A DNA stretch of 64,000 nucleotides from assembly GCF_008329585.1 (NCBI RefSeq), contig NZ_NPKP01000001.1, positions 930,001-994,000 on the forward strand. The letters are read 5' to 3'. A program made the position numbers and the translations under genes. The stretch comes from Mycolicibacterium sp. P9-22 (lineage in GTDB: Bacteria; Actinomycetota; Actinomycetes; Mycobacteriales; Mycobacteriaceae). Below are positions 57,785 through 64,000 of this stretch, in pieces; position 1 is the stretch's first letter, and each line of letters begins with the position of its first letter. The notes under the pieces are model-generated. The model worked only from the letters and a program-made list of their open reading frames with translations. It made no database searches and was not told the origin of the DNA.

Positions 57785-58606
57785 ATGAGCGGGCCGTCAG
57801 GACCGGAGTCGTCGGGTGCGGACAAGGATCGGAAATCCCGCGCCGACGAGACCGACATCCAATCCCGGGCGTATTCCGCCCCGGAATCCGAGCAGTTCAC
57901 CAGTGCTCCGTACGTACCGCCGGATCCGGCGCTGTACGACTACGACAGCTACGCGCCCGCTGATCCCGACCAGGACGAACCCCCGAAGTGGCCGTGGGTC
58001 GTCGGCGTGGTGGCGATCGTCGCCGCCGTCGCCCTCGTCGCATCCGTGGCCCTGCTGGTGACCCGGACCGACAACACCGGACTGGCCAACCCGGAGACCT
58101 CGACCACGACGGCGCCGCCCGTGCAGGACGCGATCACCACGACACCGCCTCCGCCGCCGAGCAGCGAGTCGCCGCCCCCGCCGCCACCCACCGAACCGCC
58201 GCCGCCACCGCCGGAGACCGTCACGGTGACACAGGAGCCACCGCCGCCGCCTCCGCCGCCCAGTGCGGAAGCCCCCCCGCCGCCGGCCACCACGGAGGCG
58301 CCGCCGCCCCCGCCGACGACGACACGGCCGCCGGGACCCCGCCAGGTGACGTACTCGGTCACCGGCACCAAGGCACCCGGTGACATCATCACCGTCACCT
58401 ACATCGACGCGTCCGGGCGCAGCCGCACCCAGCGCAACGTCTACATCCCGTGGTCGCTCACCGTCACGCCGATCTCGCAGTCCGAGGTCGGGTCGGTACA
58501 GGCGTCGAGCTTGTTCTTGGTCAGCCGGCTGAACTGCTCGATCACCACAAGCGATGGCACCGTGCTGTCGTCCAACACCGGCAACGCCGCACAGACAAGT
58601 TGCTGA
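57785..58606 (+). CDS. mmpS3: MmpS3 membrane protein (273 aa)
   Basis: Equivalent to Rv2198c. A charged cytoplasmic N-terminus contains the conserved SRAYSAPES and [12 protein letters not shown] segments, followed by one membrane helix ([24 protein letters not shown], about 69-92), a Pro-rich spacer (about 110-185) with repeated PPPPP/TT units, and a C-terminal MmpS domain ([17 protein letters not shown] to [15 protein letters not shown], with a terminal Cys pair). Unlike other mmpS genes it has no mmpL partner here, as in M. tuberculosis, where it is important for cell elongation and division. ATG at 57785 is chosen; a TTG two codons earlier is possible. The stop overlaps the next start (TGATG). 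Confidence 0.95.
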   Translation: MSGPSGPESSGADKDRKSRADETDIQSRAYSAPESEQFTSAPYVPPDPALYDYDSYAPADPDQDEPPKWPWVVGVVAIVAAVALVASVALLVTRTDNTGLANPETSTTTAPPVQDAITTTPPPPPSSESPPPPPPTEPPPPPPETVTVTQEPPPPPPPPSAEAPPPPATTEAPPPPPTTTRPPGPRQVTYSVTGTKAPGDIITVTYIDASGRSRTQRNVYIPWSLTVTPISQSEVGSVQASSLFLVSRLNCSITTSDGTVLSSNTGNAAQTSC

Positions 58607-59265
58607 TGCTCAGAGACACTGATTTTTCATCGCCATCCGCCCGCCGCGCCCTGTCCGGTCCGGAGAACCTGGAGCGGATCCTCATGGCCGCCTGTGCGGT
58701 CATCTGGCTGGCCGCGCTCGGCGCCATCGTCGCCGCCACCGTGTCCCTGGTGGACATGGCGAGCGGTCGCGGCACGGTCCGCGCCGAACTGTCCGAGGCA
58801 TCCGGCTCCGAGACGCCCTGGGTGCTCTACACGGTGATCGGCATTTCGGCCGCGGTCATCCTGGTGGCGATCCCGCTGTTGGTGCGGGCCCGTCAGCAGA
58901 GCGGCAACCGGCCGCCCCGTGACCACACGCCGGCCGGCGGTTCGGTTGCCGAGGACATCGCCGCGGTACCGCCCCGCGCGTCCGGGCGCAGGCGCGCCGA
59001 TCCGGCACCGGAGACCGGTGCTCGCAGCGCGGCTGTGCCGGGTGCCGCCGACGACGTGTTCATGCGGTTCGGGCTGTCGATGGCGTGCGCGGTCGGCGCG
59101 GGCACCCTCGCGGTCGGTCTGGCGACCTATCTGTCCGCCAATGACAGCGGCAGTGCCGCGGTGGCCTTCTACATCATCGCCGGCATCGTCACGGTGGCGA
59201 TGCCCGTGCTGCCATGGTTCTACCTGCGTGAGCTGAAGCGCGTCGTCGGCACACCCGCCGCCTGA
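58606..59265 (+). CDS. DUF2561-type four-helix membrane protein, Rv2197c type (219 aa)
   Basis: A conserved mycobacterial membrane protein of unknown function. Four hydrophobic segments are visible: ILMAACAVIWLAALGAIVAATVSLV, VLYTVIGISAAVILVAIPLLV, GLSMACAVGAGTLAVGLATYL and VAFYIIAGIVTVAMPVLPWFYL, with a hydrophilic Arg/Pro/Ala-rich loop (about 95-145) between the second and third. The ATG at 58606 overlaps the mmpS3 stop, so the two are coupled. The conserved position between mmpS3 and the qcr genes suggests an envelope or respiratory role, but nothing in the sequence proves it. Confidence 0.87.
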   Translation: MLRDTDFSSPSARRALSGPENLERILMAACAVIWLAALGAIVAATVSLVDMASGRGTVRAELSEASGSETPWVLYTVIGISAAVILVAIPLLVRARQQSGNRPPRDHTPAGGSVAEDIAAVPPRASGRRRADPAPETGARSAAVPGAADDVFMRFGLSMACAVGAGTLAVGLATYLSANDSGSAAVAFYIIAGIVTVAMPVLPWFYLRELKRVVGTPAA

Positions 59266-59447
59266 GATCGGGCCCTTGTCGGGTGCTGCACCGGCTCGGC
59301 TCGGCTCGACCGTCGGCGGCGAGCACCGCGCGATAAGCGTGTCACTATCCTCGCGGATCTTGGCATTGCCGCCACTGGAGTGGGTGGATCGAGCACGCGA
59401 CACTGAGAGGCAACCGTGCTCGCCGCGCCACGATGAGGAACACCGAG

Positions 59448-60455
59448 ATGCCTGATGTGATGAAAGCTGTTGTGCTCGCCCGTTTCGGGGGATCCGACGC
59501 CTTCGAGCTGCGCGACGTCGCCGTACCGCCCGTCGGACCCCGCCAGCTACGGGTGCGCGTGCACGCGACCGCCGTCAACCCGCTCGACTTCCAAATCCGC
59601 CGCGGCGACTATGCGGATCTGGTGCCGCTGCCGGCGATCATCGGGCACGACATCTCCGGGGTGGTCGAGGAAGTCGGAACGCATGTCACCGAGTTCGGCG
59701 TCGGCGACGAGGTGTACTACACACCCAAAATCTTCGGCGGCCCCGGCTCCTACGCCGAACAGCACGTCGCCGATGTCGACCTCGTCGGCCGCAAGCCGGA
59801 GAACCTCAGTCACCTGGAGGCGGCGAGCCTGACGCTCGTCGGCGGAACGGTCTGGGAGTCGCTGGTGACGCGGGCTCAGCTCATGGTGGGGGAGACGATC
59901 CTCATCCACGGCGGCTCCGGTGGTGTCGGCACGATCGCGATCCAGATCGCGAAGGCGATCGGCGCACGGGTGATCACCACCGCGAAAGCCGCCGACCACG
60001 AGTTCGTCCGCTCCCTCGGAGCGGATGCGGCGATCGACTTCACCTCGACGGACTACGTCGATGCCGTGGCCGAGGTGACCGCAGGAAAGGGTGTCGACGT
60101 CGTCTTCGACACGATCGGTGGCGACACGCTCACCCGCAGCCCGCTGACCCTCGCCGACGGCGGGCGCGTCGTCAGCATCGTCGACATCGCGCAGCCGCAG
60201 AATCTGATCGAGGCGTGGGGCCGCAACGCCGCCTACCACTTCGTCTTCACCCGACAGAACACCGGAAAGTTGAACGCGCTCACCACGCTGGTGGAGCGCG
60301 GTCTGGTCAAGCCGGTGATCGGGGCGACGCTTCCGCTCGCTCGAATGGGTGAGGCTCACGAGCTCCTGGAGAACCGGCGGTCGTATGCACTGCGCGGCAA
60401 GGTCGCGATCGACGTGGCGGGCGATACCGTTGCGCTTCCCCCACGCATCTCGTAA
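59448..60455 (+). CDS. NADP-dependent medium-chain (quinone-type) oxidoreductase (335 aa)
   Basis: A zinc-free MDR oxidoreductase of the quinone oxidoreductase group: catalytic-domain segments [19 protein letters not shown] and [16 protein letters not shown], the [12 protein letters not shown] loop, and the NADPH motif [17 protein letters not shown] (GGxGGVG). ATG at 59448 is preferred because AGGAAC lies 7-12 nt upstream; ATG at 59433 and 59460 are alternatives. It converges on a GlxA-type regulator gene with a 4-bp gap. Neither gene is at this place in M. tuberculosis, where Rv2197c is next to qcrB, so the pair appears inserted. The substrate is unknown. Confidence 0.88.
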   Translation: MPDVMKAVVLARFGGSDAFELRDVAVPPVGPRQLRVRVHATAVNPLDFQIRRGDYADLVPLPAIIGHDISGVVEEVGTHVTEFGVGDEVYYTPKIFGGPGSYAEQHVADVDLVGRKPENLSHLEAASLTLVGGTVWESLVTRAQLMVGETILIHGGSGGVGTIAIQIAKAIGARVITTAKAADHEFVRSLGADAAIDFTSTDYVDAVAEVTAGKGVDVVFDTIGGDTLTRSPLTLADGGRVVSIVDIAQPQNLIEAWGRNAAYHFVFTRQNTGKLNALTTLVERGLVKPVIGATLPLARMGEAHELLENRRSYALRGKVAIDVAGDTVALPPRIS

Positions 60456-60459
60456 GTGA

Positions 60460-61407
60460 TCAGCCGCGCCCGGAGAAGGTGGCGCGGTACTCGGATGGGG
60501 ACACATCCAGGAGCCGGCGGAAGTGCAGTCGCAGGTTCGATCCGGTTCCCAGGCCGACCTGTTCTGCGATCCGGTCGACCGACAGCCGCGTGCTCTCCAG
60601 GAGTTCGCGGGCGGTGTCGACCCGCGCCCGCAGGATCCACTGCAGCGGGGTGCTGCCGGTCTCTTCGGCGAAGCGGCGCAGGAACGTGCGCGGCGACATC
60701 CGCGCGTGTGCGGCGAGTCCGGCGATCGTGAGCGGCTGGTCGAGCCGCGTCATGGCCCATTCACGTGTCGCGGCAAGGGTTTCGCCGTGGGCTGCCGAGC
60801 CGGTCTTCGGCAGGTACTGGGCCTGACCCCCGGTCCGGTAGGGCGCGGTGACGAGTCCTCGTGCGATCTCGTTCGCCGCGCGCACGCCGAGGTCGCAGCG
60901 AACGATGTGCAGGCACAGGTCCAGACCGGCGGCGGCGCCCGCCGAGGTGAGGATGGTTCCCTCGTCGACGAAGAGCACGTTCGGCTCGACCGTGACGTCC
61001 GGATACCGCGCCGCGAGCTTCTCCGCGGCATCCCAGTGCGTCGTCGCCCGCAGGCCGTCGAGCAGACCGGCCTCCGCGAGGGCGAACGCGCCGTAGCAGA
61101 TCGACGCGATGCGGGTACCGCGGGATGCGGCATGCCGGAGCGCCTCGCGCACCTGTACAGGTATCGGCCGACCGGCCGGCGCGTACCCGGGAACGACGAT
61201 GGTGTCCGCATCGGCCAGTGCATCCAGGCCCCGCGGGACCGCGTAGCCGAAGCCCCCGTTGGAGGGCACCGTTCCGGCGCTGACACCACAGGCCGACACC
61301 TCGTATCCGAACCCCGTCTCGGGATGGAACACCTCCGCCGGGATCCCGACGTCCAGGGGGAGCGCCCCGTCGAGTACGAGGACCACCACCTGATGCGGTC
61401 GCTGCAT
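60460..61407 (-). CDS. GlxA-family regulator: DJ-1/PfpI-like domain plus AraC HTH (315 aa)
   Basis: Residues about 5-165 form a DJ-1/PfpI (class I amidotransferase-like) domain, with the nucleophile-elbow cysteine in ASICYGAFALAEAG; such domains act as ligand sensors in GlxA and ArgR-type regulators. Residues about 210-315 form the AraC DNA-binding domain: LTIAGLAAHARMSPRTFLRRF and SVDRIAEQVGLGTGSNLRLHFRRLLDVSPSEYR. ATG at 61407 (MQRPHQVVVLVLDG) is the natural domain start. It is tail-to-tail with the oxidoreductase it may control and lies next to the terminator of the qcr operon. Effector unknown. Confidence 0.9.
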   Translation of the reverse strand: MQRPHQVVVLVLDGALPLDVGIPAEVFHPETGFGYEVSACGVSAGTVPSNGGFGYAVPRGLDALADADTIVVPGYAPAGRPIPVQVREALRHAASRGTRIASICYGAFALAEAGLLDGLRATTHWDAAEKLAARYPDVTVEPNVLFVDEGTILTSAGAAAGLDLCLHIVRCDLGVRAANEIARGLVTAPYRTGGQAQYLPKTGSAAHGETLAATREWAMTRLDQPLTIAGLAAHARMSPRTFLRRFAEETGSTPLQWILRARVDTARELLESTRLSVDRIAEQVGLGTGSNLRLHFRRLLDVSPSEYRATFSGRG

Positions 61408-61497
61408 CACCGGACTCCGATCCGGCCGACGCGTGCCGACCGCGTCACCATCCTTGCATGTATGCCCATTACCGCCAGCGGTGCGGATTCCGGCACG

Positions 61498-61533
61498 AAG
61501 AAGGCCCGCGCAGCATGCTGCGCGGGCCTTCTT
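61498..61533 (-). terminator. Perfect 18-bp palindromic terminator of the qcr operon
   Basis: AAGAAGGCCCGCGCAGCA (61498-61515) is followed immediately by its exact reverse complement (61516-61533). On the minus strand it begins 14 nt after the qcrB stop and ends with TTCTT then C. The stem would close with a 4-nt loop. Symmetry means it could also stop transcripts arriving from the other strand. Confidence 0.9.
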
Positions 61534-61546
61534 TCGAGCTGAACTG

Positions 61547-63196
61547 CTAGTGGTGCCCGTTGGATCCGTTCGACCCATGGGAACCGTTGGTGCCCTGGCT
61601 CTCGCTGAGCACCGCGAGCGCCCGGTGCTCGGCGGCATGAGCCGCCTCGGCGAGCGCATCGTGCTCTTCGACCGGGTCGGCGAACAGGAAGCTGCCGCTG
61701 CCGGGTGCGCCGGCGGATCCGAGCTTGTTCATCCGCTTGGGCAGTGCTGCACCCTGGTACTCGAGCGGGATCGGGTGCCCGTGATCGTCGACCGGGCCCA
61801 GCGGCTGGTGCAACTCGATGTAGGCACCGTGCGGAAGCCGCGTGATGATGCCCGTCTCGATACCGTGCTCCAGCACCGCACGGTCGCTGCGCTGCAGACT
61901 GATCGCCCACCGGTAGGTGATGTAGTAGACGATCATCGGCAGCACCACCATGCCGATGCGGCCGATCCAGGTGGTCGCGTTCAGCGAGATGTGGAACTTC
62001 AGCGCGATGATGTCGTTCATGCACATGAACGTCAGCAGCAGGTAGAACGAGATCGCCGCCGCGCCCACCGCGGTACGCGTCGGGGCGTCACGCGGGCGCT
62101 GCAACAGGTTGTGGTGGGCGTTGTCGCCGGTGAGCTTGCGCTCCAGGAACGGGTAGATCGACAGCAGCACGAACACCAGCCCCATGCCCACGGCCACCCA
62201 CACCGACTGCGGGATGGTGTAGTTGCCGATGTAGAACTCCCAGGCCGGCCAGGTACGGGCCAGGCCGTCGGTCCACATCATGTAGAAGTCGGGCTGGCTG
62301 CCCGCCGAGATCTGCGAGGGCTTGTACGGGCCGAGCACCCAGATCGGGTTGATCTGCAGCAGACCGCCCATGATGCCGAGCAGGCCGGTGATCATGGCGA
62401 AGAACGCGCCCGACTTCACCGCGAAGACCGGCATGACGCGCACGCCGACGACGTTCTTCTCGGTCCGGCCGGGGCCGGGGAACTGGGTGTGCTTCTGGAA
62501 CCACACCAGCGCCATGTGCGCGCCGATGAGCGCCAGCATGATGCCGGGGATCAGCAGGATGTGCAGGGCGTACAACCGCGGGATGATGATCTCGCCGGGG
62601 AAGTCGCCGCCGAACAGCGCCCAGTGCAACCAGGTGCCGATGACCGGCATGCCCAGGGTGATCGAGGAGAACGCGGCGCGCAGGCCGGTGCCCGAGAGCA
62701 GATCGTCGGGCAGCGAGTAACCGAAGTAACCCTCGAACATCGCCAGGATCAGCAGCAGCGAGCCGATGACCCAGTTGGCCTCACGCGGACGCCGGAAGGC
62801 GCCGGTGAAGAAGATGCGCGCCAGGTGCACCATGATCGACGCCGCGAAGAGCAGCGCGGCCCAGTGGTGGATCTGGCGGACGAACAGACCGCCGCGCACT
62901 TCGAAGCTGATCTCCAGCGCCGATTCATACGCCCGCGACATCTGCACACCGCGCAGCGGTTGGTACACACCTTCGTAGGTGACGTGCGCCATGGACGGAT
63001 CGAAGAACAGCGTCAGCCACACACCGGTGATCAACAGGATGATGAAGCTGTACAGCGCGATCTCACCCAGCAGGAACGACCAGTGGGTGGGGAAGACCTT
63101 GTTCAGGATGCCGCGACGAACGGCTTCCGACGGGTGGTACCGGGAATCGATGGCGTCGCCTTGTGCGGCCGCAATATCTCCGAGCTTGGGACTCAT
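61547..63196 (-). CDS. qcrB: Cytochrome bc1 complex cytochrome b subunit QcrB (549 aa)
   Basis: The quinol-oxidising cytochrome b of the mycobacterial bc1-aa3 supercomplex and the target of imidazopyridine inhibitors such as telacebec (Q203). Haem-ligand histidines are in [21 protein letters not shown] (helix B) and [10 protein letters not shown] to [23 protein letters not shown] (helix D); [20 protein letters not shown] lies in the Qo-site neighbourhood. At least eight membrane helices are visible. The C-terminus is an extended hydrophilic tail ending with [15 protein letters not shown], partly repeated and His-rich. ATG at 63196 overlaps the qcrA stop. Terminator follows at 61498-61533. Confidence 0.98.
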   Translation of the reverse strand: MSPKLGDIAAAQGDAIDSRYHPSEAVRRGILNKVFPTHWSFLLGEIALYSFIILLITGVWLTLFFDPSMAHVTYEGVYQPLRGVQMSRAYESALEISFEVRGGLFVRQIHHWAALLFAASIMVHLARIFFTGAFRRPREANWVIGSLLLILAMFEGYFGYSLPDDLLSGTGLRAAFSSITLGMPVIGTWLHWALFGGDFPGEIIIPRLYALHILLIPGIMLALIGAHMALVWFQKHTQFPGPGRTEKNVVGVRVMPVFAVKSGAFFAMITGLLGIMGGLLQINPIWVLGPYKPSQISAGSQPDFYMMWTDGLARTWPAWEFYIGNYTIPQSVWVAVGMGLVFVLLSIYPFLERKLTGDNAHHNLLQRPRDAPTRTAVGAAAISFYLLLTFMCMNDIIALKFHISLNATTWIGRIGMVVLPMIVYYITYRWAISLQRSDRAVLEHGIETGIITRLPHGAYIELHQPLGPVDDHGHPIPLEYQGAALPKRMNKLGSAGAPGSGSFLFADPVEEHDALAEAAHAAEHRALAVLSESQGTNGSHGSNGSNGHH

Positions 63197-64000
63197 GATG
63201 ATTTACGCTCCCAGAATGCCGGTCCGACGGGTTCGATGAAGTCGCCGTTGGCGACCAGATAACCGTCCTTGTCGATGGTAATGGGCAACTGCGCCAGTGC
63301 GCGTGCGGCCGGACCGAAGATCGGCCGGGCGAAGTGCAGCGCATCGAACTGCGACTGGTGGCACGGGCACAGAATCCGGTAGGTCTGCTGCTCGTACAGC
63401 GAGGACGGGCAGCCCAGGTGCGAGCAGACCTTCGTGTACGCGAACAGCTCGCCGAAGTTGAAGCTCTCCTGGCCTTGGCGCTTGACGACCTTCTTCATGT
63501 CCTGGGTCTTGATGCGGATGAGCATGACCGGGTTACGGACACCCATCGCGACCTCGAACAGGTGGTGGCTGGATTCCACCGTGACGCCGTCGCCGTCGGA
63601 CTCGCGCCACGGGAACACCGTCTCCATGCCGCCGGCGTCGATGTCCTCGGGGCGCATCTTCACGAAGGGCGATTCGCCGGGGATACCGGTGGCACGCGCC
63701 AGGTAGATGGTCTCGCCCTCGAAGCGCGGGGTCCATCCCGAGGTCCACAGCACGGCCTTCTTGCCCTCGGCGGTCTGCACGACCGGCTTCCACGGGTTCT
63801 TGATCAACCCGCCTGCGAAGGCAACCAGGGTGCCGAGGCCGAACGCGCCGAGGCCGATGCCCATCGACAGCCCGATCAGCTTGCGCCGCTTGATCGTCGA
63901 ACCCTCAAGGGCGTCACTCAGGTTCGCGACGATGGTCTTGCGGTGGATCTCGGCGGAGGCACCGTCATGGCGGTCCTGGATGGTGATCTCTTCGGGGATG
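63193..64000 (-). CDS. qcrA: Rieske iron-sulfur subunit QcrA, 5' end cut by window
   Basis: The Rieske [2Fe-2S] protein that passes electrons from QcrB to QcrC. The frame is open to the right edge (reading [19 protein letters not shown] onward), so the start lies beyond base 64000. One hydrophobic segment is visible ([26 protein letters not shown]); mycobacterial QcrA has further helices upstream. Cluster ligands are in CSHLGCPS and CPCHQSQFD, with the two further cysteines forming the structural disulfide. The last bases overlap the qcrB start (ATGA). The truncated N-terminal part contains the conserved KRRKLIGLS before the helix. Confidence 0.97.
   Translation of the reverse strand, partial: IPEEITIQDRHDGASAEIHRKTIVANLSDALEGSTIKRRKLIGLSMGIGLGAFGLGTLVAFAGGLIKNPWKPVVQTAEGKKAVLWTSGWTPRFEGETIYLARATGIPGESPFVKMRPEDIDAGGMETVFPWRESDGDGVTVESSHHLFEVAMGVRNPVMLIRIKTQDMKKVVKRQGQESFNFGELFAYTKVCSHLGCPSSLYEQQTYRILCPCHQSQFDALHFARPIFGPAARALAQLPITIDKDGYLVANGDFIEPVGPAFWERKSS

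Noticed and set aside
58130-58335. CCG-rich stretch in mmpS3 considered as a separate repeat element
   Set aside because: It encodes the proline-rich spacer known from MmpS3 in other mycobacteria and stays in frame.
61433-63262. A 609-codon + strand open frame opposite qcrB
   Set aside because: Antisense to a conserved respiratory gene; the protein is His/Gln/Arg-rich without any domain.

Overview
The window is a high-GC actinobacterial chromosome segment whose gene content and order match the mycobacterial core region that in Mycobacterium tuberculosis runs from cobD (Rv2236c) to qcrA (Rv2195). Markers are a mycobacterial-type RNase P RNA, mmpS3, caeA (hip1), ephD, adoK, glnA1/glnE/glnA2, ctaC/ctaF and qcrAB. 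Extra genes not found at this position in M. tuberculosis suggest an environmental, rapid-grower type Mycolicibacterium or Mycobacterium. No complete prophage, insertion sequence, CRISPR array or tRNA was seen.

Layout. 1-6851: core block with cobD (cut by the left edge), SURF1, the ptpA/ptkA signalling pair, then cobC, a Nif3-like protein, a coiled-coil zinc-ribbon protein and an RNase H/phosphatase fusion, the last four joined by 4-bp stop/start overlaps. 6852-12783: accessory stretch with an XRE-cupin regulator divergent from a thioredoxin-reductase-like/methyltransferase fusion, a nitrilase-fold protein without recognisable catalytic Lys and Cys, a 13E12-family HNH protein with an SOS box across its start codon, and an AraC regulator with a glyoxalase-fold protein. 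12808-13221: rnpB. 13225-25500: CYTH/CHAD protein, enoyl-CoA hydratase, panB, a wax ester/TAG synthase, two CaeA-type secreted proteases, glnA2 and glnE. 25522-30231: a very large secreted protein with Ig-like repeats, a beta-propeller and a C-terminal M4 metallopeptidase. 30379-31880: thioesterase and two tandem DoxX proteins. 32015-41352: glnA1 (with a GlnR-like site upstream), RDD and DUF4191 membrane proteins, lipB-lipA, an SDR39U1-type protein, dlaT, a small unknown and ephD. 41382-46288: pepB, a class III nucleotidyl cyclase, gcvT, ilvE. 46457-50844: selO and a DUF3043-cobU-cobT-cobS operon. 50917-59265: glycerate kinase, IscA-like protein, adoK, asnB, ctaC-ctaF and mmpS3. 59448-61407: an apparently inserted oxidoreductase/GlxA-type regulator pair. 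61547-64000: qcrB and qcrA (cut by the right edge), with a strong terminator.

Themes. Five cobalamin genes (cobD, cobC, cobU, cobT, cobS) cover the late aminopropanol and nucleotide-loop steps. Nitrogen assimilation is represented by glnA1, glnA2 and glnE; only GlnA1 carries the adenylylation tyrosine. SURF1, CtaC, CtaF, QcrB and QcrA belong to the bc1-aa3 respiratory supercomplex. LipB, LipA, DlaT and GcvT link lipoate synthesis to enzymes that use or depend on lipoylated proteins. Genes are packed tightly: several convergent pairs abut or share stop codons, and several genes have a TANNNT -10 element 6-7 nt before the start codon, the arrangement expected for leaderless mycobacterial mRNAs.
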